Positions 1 through 7,169 of a DNA stretch of 11,336 bases are shown piece by piece. The stretch's first letter is position 1, and each line of letters starts with the position of its first letter. Under the pieces are notes generated by a model. That model did not search any database. It saw nothing but the letters and a program-made list of their open reading frames with translations, and had not been told where the DNA came from. Origin of the DNA: Lysobacteraceae bacterium (GTDB lineage: Bacteria; Pseudomonadota; Gammaproteobacteria; Xanthomonadales; Wenzhouxiangellaceae); contig JAIVHD010000244.1 in assembly GCA_020201235.1 (NCBI GenBank), positions 1-11,336 of the forward strand, read 5' to 3'. Both the position numbers and the translations under genes were made by a program.

Positions 1-6
1 CGTGCC

Positions 7-20
7 GGCCGCCTTCGGCC
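7..20 (-). terminator. short GC hairpin just past the oligopeptidase stop (weak terminator candidate)
   Basis: On the minus strand, directly after the TGA of the oligopeptidase gene, the sequence GGCCG-AAGG-CGGCC forms a perfect 5-bp stem with a 4-nt loop. No T-run follows before the window edge, so intrinsic termination is not demonstrated. It may be part of a longer structure cut off by the window. Confidence 0.25.
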
Positions 21-2159
21 TCAGCCCGCCCCGGCCTGGTCGAGGATGAAAGCATACTCCAGCGCAGTTTGTTCCAGCCTGCGAAAGCGGCCCGACTGCC
101 CGCCGTGGCCGGCATCCATGTTGACGTGAAACAGTAGCGGGTTGTCGTCGGTCTTGAGCTCGCGAAGCCGTGCGACCCATTTGGCCGGCTCCCAGTACTG
201 GACCTGCGAGTCCCACAGGCCAGTCGTGACCAGCATGGCCGGATAGTCGGTCGCCCGGACATTGTCGTAGGGCGAATAGCGCAGCATGTACTCATAATAG
301 CGCGGATCCATCGGGTTTCCCCACTCGTCGAACTCGTTGGTGGTCAATGGAATTGACTCGTCGAGCATCGTCGTTACGACATCGACGAACGGCACGTGCG
401 CAACGATGCCGGCGTAGCGCTCGGGTGCCAGATTTGCGACCGCGCCCACCAGCAGCCCGCCAGCGCTGCCACCCATGGCAAACACCCGGTCGGCGTCCAC
501 CAGGCGCTGCGCGACGAGATCTTCGGTGACGTCGATAAAGTCGGTAAAGGTATTCATTTTATGCAGCAACCGCCCCTGCTCGTACCACTCGCGACCCATT
601 TCCTGACCGCCGCGAATATGGGCAATCGCAAATATAAAGCCGCGGTCTAACAGGCTCAGGCGGGCGGTCGAAAAGGCCGGCTCCATCGAAGAACCATAGG
701 AACCGTAGCCGTATTGGTACAGCGGTGCCGTGCCGTCCAGCGGCGTATCCCGATGGCGCACCAGAGAGACCGGGATGCGAGCACCGTCGCGCGCCTCGAC
801 CCAGATGCGATCGGTTTGATAATGGGTCGGATCGAATTCACCCGGCACTTCGATCTGCTGAATCATCCGGCGCTCACCGCTTAGCATATCGAGCTCCCAC
901 GTCGACCGCGGCGTGGTCATCGAGGTATAGACAAACTGCAAGCTCTTTGTTGCGGGTTCGCGATTGCGTCCCAGCTGGGCCACATAGGCCGCCTCGGCGA
1001 ATTCAATAATCCGGTCTTCGCCGCTGACGTAATCGAGCACGCGCAAACGCCGGAGCCCGTCGACACGCTCGGAGACCGCGAGGAAGCGTTCGAAGGCGTC
1101 GAATTCATGAATAAACACGGCTTCGTCGTGCGCAATCACGTCCTGCCAATGCGAGCGATCGGCATGCTTTGGGTCATCAACCCGCATGATGCGGAAATTA
1201 GGTGCCTGCCAGTTGCTGCGGACAATCCAGTGGTCGCCGACATGATCGGCTGCGTATTCGTGACCGGATTCGCGCGGCAAGAACACCTCAAAGCCCGCAT
1301 CGGCGCGGGCGCTGTCGATCACGTGCATCTCGGTCGTGGTCGTCGACTGGAGGTAAATGTAGTTGTAGCGGTCCGAGCGCGTTCGGCCCACCGAGGTGTA
1401 ATACGCGGTGTCGTTTTCTTCATACAAAAGCTCGTCGGCACCCGAGCCCGGGTAATATCTACGCACCCGGTAGGATCGCAGTGTTTCGGGATGATTCTCG
1501 ACATAGAAAATACTGGTACCGTCGGCCGACCAGGCCGCCGATGAAATACCGTTGACCCCGGTATCGGCCACCTCGCCACTGTCGATGTCCTTGACCAGCA
1601 ACCGAAACTGTCGGCGGCCAACGACATCCTGTAACCAGGCCAGGCGGCGCCCATCCGGACTGACGTCCCAGCCGCCAATCTGGAAAAAGTCCCGGTCGCG
1701 CGCAAGCTCGTTGCCGTCGAGCAGAATTTCCTCATCGGCTTCCAGGGTCTGCTTGCGCCGTGCATAAATCGGGTACTCAAGGCCCTGCTCGTAGCGCGTG
1801 TAATACCAATAGCCGTCATCCAGGTACGGCGCACTCGTTTCATCCTGCTGGATGCGCGAGCGCATTTCATCGACCAGCACGCGTTGCAGATCTTGGTTTT
1901 TCTCTAGCATGGACTGGGTGTAGCGATTTTCCGACTCCAGCCATCCCAGCACGTCGGGATCGCGGCGCTTGTCATCGCGCATCCAGTAATAAGGATCAAC
2001 CCGCTCGCCGGCCGGAGCACGGACCACGTGTTGTCGTTTTTCGGCGACCGGTGGAGACAGGCTTTGACCGTCAGCGGTTTGCGGTTCGTTCGAGCATGCC
2101 GAGAGGGTCACGATCGCCGACAACAACAGCATACGGACCAGCACATTCATCGTGTTCAT
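21..2159 (-). CDS. ptrB: oligopeptidase B (protease II), peptidase family S9A, predicted lipoprotein
   Basis: This is a serine oligopeptidase of family S9A, a family that cleaves short peptides after Lys or Arg and is sterically limited to small substrates. The N-terminal half (about residues 40-430) carries the family signature 'DPYYWMRDDKRRDPDVLGWL' and should form the beta-propeller. The C-terminal half is the alpha/beta-hydrolase. The catalytic triad is readable: Ser565 in MGGSAGG, Asp650 in GLWDSQVQYWEPAKW, and His685 in DAGHGG. The Ser-Asp and Asp-His spacings of 85 and 35 match those known for E. coli PtrB (S532/D617/H652). The LWDSQVQYWEPAKW block is typical of oligopeptidase B rather than prolyl oligopeptidase. 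Residues 1-22 form a lipoprotein signal (hydrophobic run, lipobox LSAC, Cys22, then Ser at +2), so the enzyme is predicted to be anchored in the envelope, unlike cytoplasmic E. coli PtrB. The start ATG overlaps the stop of the upstream small gene (ATGA), and an AGGA lies 12 nt before it. A second in-frame ATG is at codon 4. Confidence 0.93.
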   Translation of the reverse strand: MNTMNVLVRMLLLSAIVTLSACSNEPQTADGQSLSPPVAEKRQHVVRAPAGERVDPYYWMRDDKRRDPDVLGWLESENRYTQSMLEKNQDLQRVLVDEMRSRIQQDETSAPYLDDGYWYYTRYEQGLEYPIYARRKQTLEADEEILLDGNELARDRDFFQIGGWDVSPDGRRLAWLQDVVGRRQFRLLVKDIDSGEVADTGVNGISSAAWSADGTSIFYVENHPETLRSYRVRRYYPGSGADELLYEENDTAYYTSVGRTRSDRYNYIYLQSTTTTEMHVIDSARADAGFEVFLPRESGHEYAADHVGDHWIVRSNWQAPNFRIMRVDDPKHADRSHWQDVIAHDEAVFIHEFDAFERFLAVSERVDGLRRLRVLDYVSGEDRIIEFAEAAYVAQLGRNREPATKSLQFVYTSMTTPRSTWELDMLSGERRMIQQIEVPGEFDPTHYQTDRIWVEARDGARIPVSLVRHRDTPLDGTAPLYQYGYGSYGSSMEPAFSTARLSLLDRGFIFAIAHIRGGQEMGREWYEQGRLLHKMNTFTDFIDVTEDLVAQRLVDADRVFAMGGSAGGLLVGAVANLAPERYAGIVAHVPFVDVVTTMLDESIPLTTNEFDEWGNPMDPRYYEYMLRYSPYDNVRATDYPAMLVTTGLWDSQVQYWEPAKWVARLRELKTDDNPLLFHVNMDAGHGGQSGRFRRLEQTALEYAFILDQAGAG

Positions 2160-2503
2160 GGATTTGGGTCATCCTGGTAGAGTTGATCGAGCAATTCGCG
2201 ATGAAACCGAGCCGGATCGCGGCCATCGTATAAACCGAGCCGCCGCGCCCAATCGAAGAAACCCGGTGCGGGCAATCCGCCCCGGACGCGCGACACGACC
2301 AGCGCAGCAAGCTTGGGACGGTGCGTGAGGCAATCCTGCTCAAGCATGAATTCGAGCAGGCGGGCGACCTGGTGGATGCGGTGCGGCGGATCTAGCGGTA
2401 TGCTGTCGGCCGCTTCCAGATAGGTCATGGTGCGCTGCTCGCGCCGCAGCTGTTCAAGCACCACCCGCAAGCGCTCGATTTGGTCCTCACGCGAGTCGCT
2501 CAT
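2156..2503 (-). CDS. small conserved-type hypothetical protein (115 aa)
   Basis: A soluble 115-residue protein with no signal peptide or membrane segment, and I cannot assign a function. The N-terminal third is charged and helical (residues 1-30, rich in E, R and Q). A middle stretch, TYLEAADSIPLDPPHRIHQV, is followed by LLEFMLEQD. A glycine/proline turn block, GGLPAPGFFDWARRLGLYDG, lies near residues 75-95. From memory, short proteobacterial hypothetical proteins share this layout (an aromatic 'TY', a 'PPHRIH', an acidic helix, then 'lvvSr..gGlPapGFF'), so I treat it as a real conserved gene rather than a chance reading frame. It starts 24 nt after the lipA stop and its TGA overlaps the ATG of the oligopeptidase gene, which suggests translational coupling within one transcript. 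The ribosome site is weak. The 'tY..aA' and following helices could be a small winged-helix-like fold, but that is a guess. Confidence 0.8.
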   Translation of the reverse strand: MSDSREDQIERLRVVLEQLRREQRTMTYLEAADSIPLDPPHRIHQVARLLEFMLEQDCLTHRPKLAALVVSRVRGGLPAPGFFDWARRLGLYDGRDPARFHRELLDQLYQDDPNP

Positions 2504-2527
2504 GATCCGGCGCTGGCCTCACCGGCG

Positions 2528-3529
2528 TCAATCGAGGCCACAATTGTTTTTTTCGAGAACCCGCTCGGCACGATAGCTCGACCTCACCAGCGGCCCCGAG
2601 ACGACTTCGAGAAAGCCCTTTTCGATGCCAATTTCGCGGAAGCGGCGGAACTGGTCGGGCGAGACATAGCGCTCCACCGGCAGATGATTGATGGTCGGGC
2701 GCAGGTACTGCCCGAACGTCACGATATCCACGCTGCGGGCACGCAGGTCGTCCATGCATTCGAGCACTTCATCGTCGGTTTCGCCCAGCCCCAGCATCAG
2801 GCTGGTCTTGGTCAGCACGCCGGGCCGATGCTTCTTGGCGTATTCCAGCAGGTTCAGCGTCTGCTCGTACCCGGCGCGCGCATCGCGCACCGGATGGGTC
2901 AGCCGGCGCACGGTCTCGACGTTCTGGGCAAAGACCTCGAGACCCGAATCGACCACGGTCTCGATGCACTCGTGGCGGCCTTGAAAATCCGGCGTCAGGG
3001 CCTCGACCGCAGTCTGCGGATTCTCGCGCTTGATGGCCCGGATGCAGTCGGCGTAATGCTGCGCGCCGCCGTCGGGCAGATCGTCGCGGTCAACCGAAGT
3101 CAACACAATGTATTTCAGATCCATCAGGCGCACGGATTCGGCCGCATTGGCCGGCTCCTGCGGGTCGAGCCAACCCCTTGGGTTGCCGGTGTCTACCGAG
3201 CAGAAACGGCAGGCGCGGGTGCAAACGTCGCCCATCAGCATGATCGTGGCCGTACCGGCGCTCCAGCATTCTCCGATGTTTGGGCATTTCGATTCGGAAC
3301 AAACCGTTGCCAGCTTGTGCTTTTTGACGTTGGCCTTGACTTGTTCGTATTTGCCGCCCGAAGGCAATCGCACGCGCAGCCAATCGGGTTTGCGCGCGAC
3401 CGGTTCCGCAGCCACGCTGCGGCGCGTTTTGATGCCATCGCGAATCGCCGTAAATCCCTGGGGCTTCGTGATTTTTTCGCCGCTTTTGACCGTTATCGGA
3501 ATCATGGCTGGCTGGGCTGTCTGGGTCAT
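2528..3529 (-). CDS. lipA: lipoyl synthase LipA (radical SAM)
   Basis: LipA inserts two sulfurs into octanoyl groups on the E2 subunits of 2-oxoacid dehydrogenases and on GcvH, using S-adenosylmethionine and two [4Fe-4S] clusters in the cytoplasm. All hallmark ligands are present. Cys77, Cys82 and Cys88 ([12 protein letters not shown]) bind the auxiliary cluster. Cys103, Cys107 and Cys110 (CTRACRFC) form the radical-SAM CX3CX2C site. The C-terminal RSSY (residues 316-319) supplies the conserved serine ligand. Cysteine spacing equals that of E. coli LipA with a constant offset of +9, and 333 aa is a normal length. The start at 3529 is preceded by TTAGGTC. A later Met at codon 9 has no ribosome site. 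The usual partner lipB (octanoyltransferase) is not in the window; instead lipA leads the cluster containing the 115-aa gene and ptrB. It lies 60 bp downstream of lhr and may have its own promoter. Confidence 0.97.
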   Translation of the reverse strand: MTQTAQPAMIPITVKSGEKITKPQGFTAIRDGIKTRRSVAAEPVARKPDWLRVRLPSGGKYEQVKANVKKHKLATVCSESKCPNIGECWSAGTATIMLMGDVCTRACRFCSVDTGNPRGWLDPQEPANAAESVRLMDLKYIVLTSVDRDDLPDGGAQHYADCIRAIKRENPQTAVEALTPDFQGRHECIETVVDSGLEVFAQNVETVRRLTHPVRDARAGYEQTLNLLEYAKKHRPGVLTKTSLMLGLGETDDEVLECMDDLRARSVDIVTFGQYLRPTINHLPVERYVSPDQFRRFREIGIEKGFLEVVSGPLVRSSYRAERVLEKNNCGLD

Positions 3530-3558
3530 GACCTAACACTCGAATTCAAAACCGTTTA

Positions 3559-3564
3559 ATTGTA
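3559..3564 (-). promoter_or_regulatory. candidate -10 element for the lipA cluster
   Basis: In the 60-bp gap between the lhr stop and the lipA start, the minus strand reads TACAAT (5 of 6 matches to TATAAT) followed by an A/T-rich stretch. The inferred transcript start would be about 23 nt upstream of the lipA ATG. No good -35 hexamer is found at 16-18 bp, so this is a weak candidate. Read-through from lhr is an alternative. Confidence 0.3.
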
Positions 3565-3589
3565 CCGGAAAGCCGTGGCCAGACCGTCG

Positions 3590-6500
3590 CTAACCGACCG
3601 CTGCGATGCCGGCACGGGCCACGCGCGCGGGCGCGATTTGCAGCGCCCGGGCTATCAACTCCGGCGCGCGCGCACCGTCAATCCCGGCGCGGCCGGCAAG
3701 CAGCCACCGCAGCGCAGCGTCGGTGCCACCCGGCGGTTCGGCAACCAGCGACAGACTCATCCAGGGCCTGAATTCGAGCGCAGGGTTGAGTTGTATAAAC
3801 CAGCCCAGACGGCCGATGGCAACCCACAGGGCCGGGGATCCCGGGCCGGCGGTCACCGTCAGCGCGCGCTTTTCGCGCACCAGCGTGCTGAAAGTACGGC
3901 TCCAGCCACCGGCCGCCACCGGCCGCGCCAGGCCAAGCCCGGCCTCGCCCTCGACTGCGGTCAGGAACCCGCAGTCCATCAGCAACTGTTCGAGGTCGGC
4001 CGCGCGGGCTCGCAAGCCGGGCCGTCCCGGGCAGCTGCGCACAACCGATTCTGCGGCCAAATTCGGCACTGGAGTCGGCACTGTCCTGGCCCGCGAATGC
4101 GGTGGCCGGCGCTGCGATCCTGCGCGGTTGCCGTTGGCCATCTGTTCAAAATTGCGGGTACGCCGTTCTTCTGCTGCAGCCTCGTCGAGAAAACTGTGGC
4201 GCGGCGCGTGGATCAGGGCCTCAGCCAGCGTTGAGGGATGTGCCAGGTCGCGCGTCCGGACGCGCACCCTGCCCTGCTCGATTTCCTGCAACAGACGCGT
4301 CAGGCCATCGATATCCATGTAATCGCGCAGGCAATCGTCCAGCGCCTGACGAACCAGCGGATGATCGGGAATCCGGCGCGGGCCGCTCAGATTTTCGAGG
4401 CAGGCAAGCTGGTCCGGAAAAACGCTTGCGATCAGGTTTTCGGCCTGGCTGCGCTGGCGCTGGGCCGGCACCGGGCCGTTGCGGTCACGCGACAGGATGC
4501 CAAGCGCATTGCTGGCGCACCAGCGAAAGCGGGTTACGAACATCGGCGTATCCAGCAGCGCCTGGGTCAATACGTCCTCGGCCTGGGCTGATGAAACGAA
4601 TGCGGCGATTTTGTCGAGTTCGAACTGGGCCGTGATACCGAGTGAAATCAGGATTCCGTCGTCGGTCGCGGCCGCCTGCAACTCGAAATTGAATTGCCGG
4701 CAAAAACGCTTGCGCAGCGCCAGGCCCCAGGCACGATTGATGCGCGCGCCGGCAAAAGTGTGGAGCACCACGTGCAGGTCACCGCCGGGGTCCGGGAAGC
4801 GCTCGATCAGCAGCGTGCCGGCATCCGGCAGACCGCCCAGCGCTCGATGCGCGGCAGCCAGCATCGAGCGCGCCTGCGGCGCGCGTGCACCAAGCCGGAT
4901 GCGCTCGAGCATCGCGCCTGCGACCTCGTCGCTGCGGCCCGGCCCCTCGCCAAACCAGAACGGCAAATCGGGTGTTTCCTGATCGGCCGGCTCGACCCGA
5001 ACCTGGCCGGTCAGTACACGCACGATTCGCCAGCATCGATGGCCCAGTTGAATGACCTGGCCGGGCGAGGATTCGAACGCGTATTCTTCGTCCAGACGAC
5101 CGACGGTTGCACCGGTGTCGGTACGCACCACCTCGTATTCGAACCATTCCGGAATGACGCCGGCATTGCACAATGACGCCATTTCCGCATCGCCATCCGG
5201 CACCAGGCGCTTGGCCCCTTGACCGTCGCAAACCGCTCGAATCCACTGCCTGCACTGCGTCTCGGGCAGCGACTCGGGCTGCGCGATGATGCTGTCGAGA
5301 ACAACATCCAGCTCGGTCGCGGCCAATTCGCGCCACGGGTACGCGCGACGGCAGATTTTGAGCAAGCCCTCGCGCCGATCGACACCCCCGGCGACCATCG
5401 CGATCAGTTGCTGGGCCAACACATCCAGCGGTGCCGCTGGAATTCGGATGCGGTCCATGCGGCCGGCTTCGAGCGCATCGATCAAGGCTTCGGCCTCGAC
5501 CAACTGGTTGAGCGTGAGTGGAAAAAGGTGTACACACGGCCGCTGGCCGGGCCGGTGACCACTGCGGCCGGCGCGCTGGCGCAACAGATTCAACGAGCCC
5601 GGTGCGCCGAGCTGACAGACGCGATCGACAAAGCCGAGATCCAGACCCAGTTCCAGCGAGGCGCTGCTGACCAGCACGTTGAGCTTGCCGGTCTTGAAGC
5701 ACTGCTCAACCGCTTCGCGATGACCGCGATCGAGACTGCCATGGTGGGCCCCGACCGCCGAATCTCCGAGCAGCTCGCCGAGCGCGGCCGCGGTGCGCTC
5801 GACCTGGGCGCGCGTCTGGCAAAACACCAGCAAGGCGCGGTCGCGGCGCGCCAGGCCGGCCACGCGCTGGTGAATCTGTTGCCAATGCACGGTGTGGGCG
5901 AAGGGACCCAGCGGCACCTCGGGTAGTTCGAGCACGACCGTCGGCGCTTGAGCACGCTGCGGCTCGATGACCCGGCAATCGCGATCGGGCGAAAGGAACG
6001 AGGCCAGCAACGCCGACGGATGAGCCGTGGCCGACAAACCAACGCGCTGCACCGGCGCGCCGCACAGCGCGTCGAGCCGCGCCAGACTCAAGGTTAGATG
6101 GGCACCGCGCTTGCCGGGCGCCAAGGCGTGCAATTCATCGACCACCACCGCCTCGACCGAGCGCAGCAGTCGTCGCCCGCCTTTGCTGCCAAGCAGCACA
6201 AACAGCGATTCGGGCGTGGTTGCCAGAATCTCCGGCGGCCGTCGCAGCTGCAGCGCGCGCTCGGTCGCCGGCGTATCGCCGCAGCGCAGGCCGATGGTCA
6301 CGGGGGCACCCTTCAGGCGACCGGCGAAACGCAGCAAGGGTTCAAGGTTCAGAGTCATGTCGCGCGCCAGTGCCTTGAGCGGCGCAATATGCAGAACCCG
6401 CACGCCGGTCGCCCTCGGCGGCGTTTCGAGCAATTGCTCGACCAGCACCCGCCAGGCCGCCAGGCTCTTGCCCTGGCCGGTCGGGGCAATCAGCAGCGCA

Positions 6501-6610
6501 TTTTCTCTCTGGCGCAGCACAGGCCAGGCAGCCGTCTGGATCGGCGTCGGATCACCAACCGACGCGCTAAACCAGTGATCGAAATCCGATTGAATCGAAA
6601 ACAGCGACAT
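3590..6610 (-). CDS. lhr: Lhr-family ATP-dependent DNA helicase, probably C-terminally shortened
   Basis: A superfamily 2 DNA helicase of the Lhr type, a family of 3'-5' translocases linked to DNA repair. Motifs appear in order: PTPIQ (21-25), Walker A PTGQGKS (43-49, Lys48), Ia APLKALARD (76-84), TTPES (131-135), motif II DELH (158-161) followed by the Lhr-typical GKRG, SAT (193-195), IV LVFCQTRAQVE (261-271), HHGS (289-292), V SSASLELGLD (315-324) and VI QRAGRSGHRPGQ (345-356). The later Lhr-core blocks FPDQLACLEN, IPDHPLVRQALDDC and MDIDGLTRLL, and FLDEAAAEERRT, are also clear. The protein is 1006 aa. That is longer than Lhr-core (about 850-900) but far shorter than long Lhr such as E. coli (1538). 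The last 150 residues still resemble the start of the long-form extension and then end abruptly at IAAVG. A terminator upstream (6704-6736) suggests independent transcription. lipA follows after 60 bp. No nuclease partner gene is visible. Confidence 0.9.
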   Translation of the reverse strand: MSLFSIQSDFDHWFSASVGDPTPIQTAAWPVLRQRENALLIAPTGQGKSLAAWRVLVEQLLETPPRATGVRVLHIAPLKALARDMTLNLEPLLRFAGRLKGAPVTIGLRCGDTPATERALQLRRPPEILATTPESLFVLLGSKGGRRLLRSVEAVVVDELHALAPGKRGAHLTLSLARLDALCGAPVQRVGLSATAHPSALLASFLSPDRDCRVIEPQRAQAPTVVLELPEVPLGPFAHTVHWQQIHQRVAGLARRDRALLVFCQTRAQVERTAAALGELLGDSAVGAHHGSLDRGHREAVEQCFKTGKLNVLVSSASLELGLDLGFVDRVCQLGAPGSLNLLRQRAGRSGHRPGQRPCVHLFPLTLNQLVEAEALIDALEAGRMDRIRIPAAPLDVLAQQLIAMVAGGVDRREGLLKICRRAYPWRELAATELDVVLDSIIAQPESLPETQCRQWIRAVCDGQGAKRLVPDGDAEMASLCNAGVIPEWFEYEVVRTDTGATVGRLDEEYAFESSPGQVIQLGHRCWRIVRVLTGQVRVEPADQETPDLPFWFGEGPGRSDEVAGAMLERIRLGARAPQARSMLAAAHRALGGLPDAGTLLIERFPDPGGDLHVVLHTFAGARINRAWGLALRKRFCRQFNFELQAAATDDGILISLGITAQFELDKIAAFVSSAQAEDVLTQALLDTPMFVTRFRWCASNALGILSRDRNGPVPAQRQRSQAENLIASVFPDQLACLENLSGPRRIPDHPLVRQALDDCLRDYMDIDGLTRLLQEIEQGRVRVRTRDLAHPSTLAEALIHAPRHSFLDEAAAEERRTRNFEQMANGNRAGSQRRPPHSRARTVPTPVPNLAAESVVRSCPGRPGLRARAADLEQLLMDCGFLTAVEGEAGLGLARPVAAGGWSRTFSTLVREKRALTVTAGPGSPALWVAIGRLGWFIQLNPALEFRPWMSLSLVAEPPGGTDAALRWLLAGRAGIDGARAPELIARALQIAPARVARAGIAAVG

Positions 6611-6703
6611 ATTCGGACTTTACCGCAGACCGGGTGAGTCCTTCGCGCCGGTTAGAAAATATCCACTCACGCCCCGGAAACACCGCTCCGTGGGCTTGCG
6701 CAC

Positions 6704-6736
6704 AAAAAACCTTATGCAACCAACGAGTGAATAAGG
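6704..6736 (-). terminator. Rho-independent terminator after the NTF2-like lipoprotein gene
   Basis: On the minus strand CCTTAT (6731-6736) pairs perfectly with ATAAGG (6710-6715) across a 15-nt loop and is followed directly by six T residues (6704-6709). Two further G.U pairs could extend the stem into the T-run. It lies 14 nt past the TAG of the 6750-7169 gene and 94 nt before the lhr start. It should therefore end the GCS2-CBS/lipoprotein transcript and insulate lhr. The stem is short and A/T-rich at its tip, but the position and T-run are right. Confidence 0.65.
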
Positions 6737-6749
6737 CCGGGTATGCGCA

Positions 6750-7169
6750 CTACAAGGCCCGGTCCCAGCGTGCCGTGACCAGCTTCCAGTCGCCGCGATC
6801 GAGCCGCCAACCGGTTTCGATGCGCCACAGGCGGCCCTCATCCGGCAGCCAGCTGTCGCCACCGGTCGCGATGAGCTCGAAATCGGCCGTGGCGCGCGTC
6901 TCGGAAAGCACCTCTACTCGGGTATTAAGTCGCTGAACGGAAATGGATCTTCGGGCCAGCCGTTCGCGCATCACCACCAGGCGCACAGCCGATTTATCAA
7001 GGCCGCGCTCGGCCGCGATGAAATCATCGGCGATCGGATCCAGGAAATCCCCGACATCGCCCTGCACCAGCGCCTGCGCCATTTCAGCAAGAATCACGCG
7101 GATGCGCTCGGCGTCGTCATCAAGCGGGTCGCACGCAGCCACGACCAGCGCAATGAGCGCGGCAAACAA
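6750..7169 (-). CDS. NTF2-like putative lipoprotein with an abnormal 5' end
   Basis: The mature part (about 125 residues after the lipobox) has the pattern of a small NTF2/SnoaL-like cone-fold protein: a first helix 'AERIRVILAEMAQALVQGDV', then 'FLDPIADDFIAAERG', then beta-strands ending in 'GWRLDRGDWKLVTARW'. Its ligand or role is unknown. The frame opens with a hydrophobic run and lipobox VAAC, so it should be an envelope lipoprotein. The start is the problem. The only start codon after the in-frame TGA at 7188-7190 is a TTG at 7167-7169 with no ribosome site. It gives a signal of just 12 residues before Cys and no positively charged n-region, although an in-frame Arg codon sits just upstream of the TTG. 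The first 50 nt overlap the end of the GCS2-CBS gene in another frame. The body of the gene is convincing, but the start may be damaged; see the junction finding. Confidence 0.65.
   Translation of the reverse strand: MFAALIALVVAACDPLDDDAERIRVILAEMAQALVQGDVGDFLDPIADDFIAAERGLDKSAVRLVVMRERLARRSISVQRLNTRVEVLSETRATADFELIATGGDSWLPDEGRLWRIETGWRLDRGDWKLVTARWDRAL

Noticed and set aside
2480..3559. A 359-codon open frame on the plus strand opposite lipA
   Set aside because: It is the antisense shadow of lipA, whose iron-sulfur motifs are unmistakable. The product is low-complexity, without a recognisable domain, and has no ribosome site.
4779..5702. A 307-codon minus-strand frame inside lhr
   Set aside because: Same strand but out of frame with lhr. 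The Arg/Gly/Ala-rich product mirrors lhr codons, and the lhr frame is uninterrupted here.
5219..5926. A 235-codon plus-strand open frame inside lhr
   Set aside because: It lies wholly opposite the Lhr RecA2 and downstream region. The composition (many Gln/Arg/Ala) is typical of a GC-rich shadow frame.
6611..6703. A possible lhr promoter (TATTTT on the minus strand near 6656-6661)
   Set aside because: A/T-rich patch without an acceptable -35 at normal spacing. A promoter must exist somewhere here given the upstream terminator, but I cannot place it.
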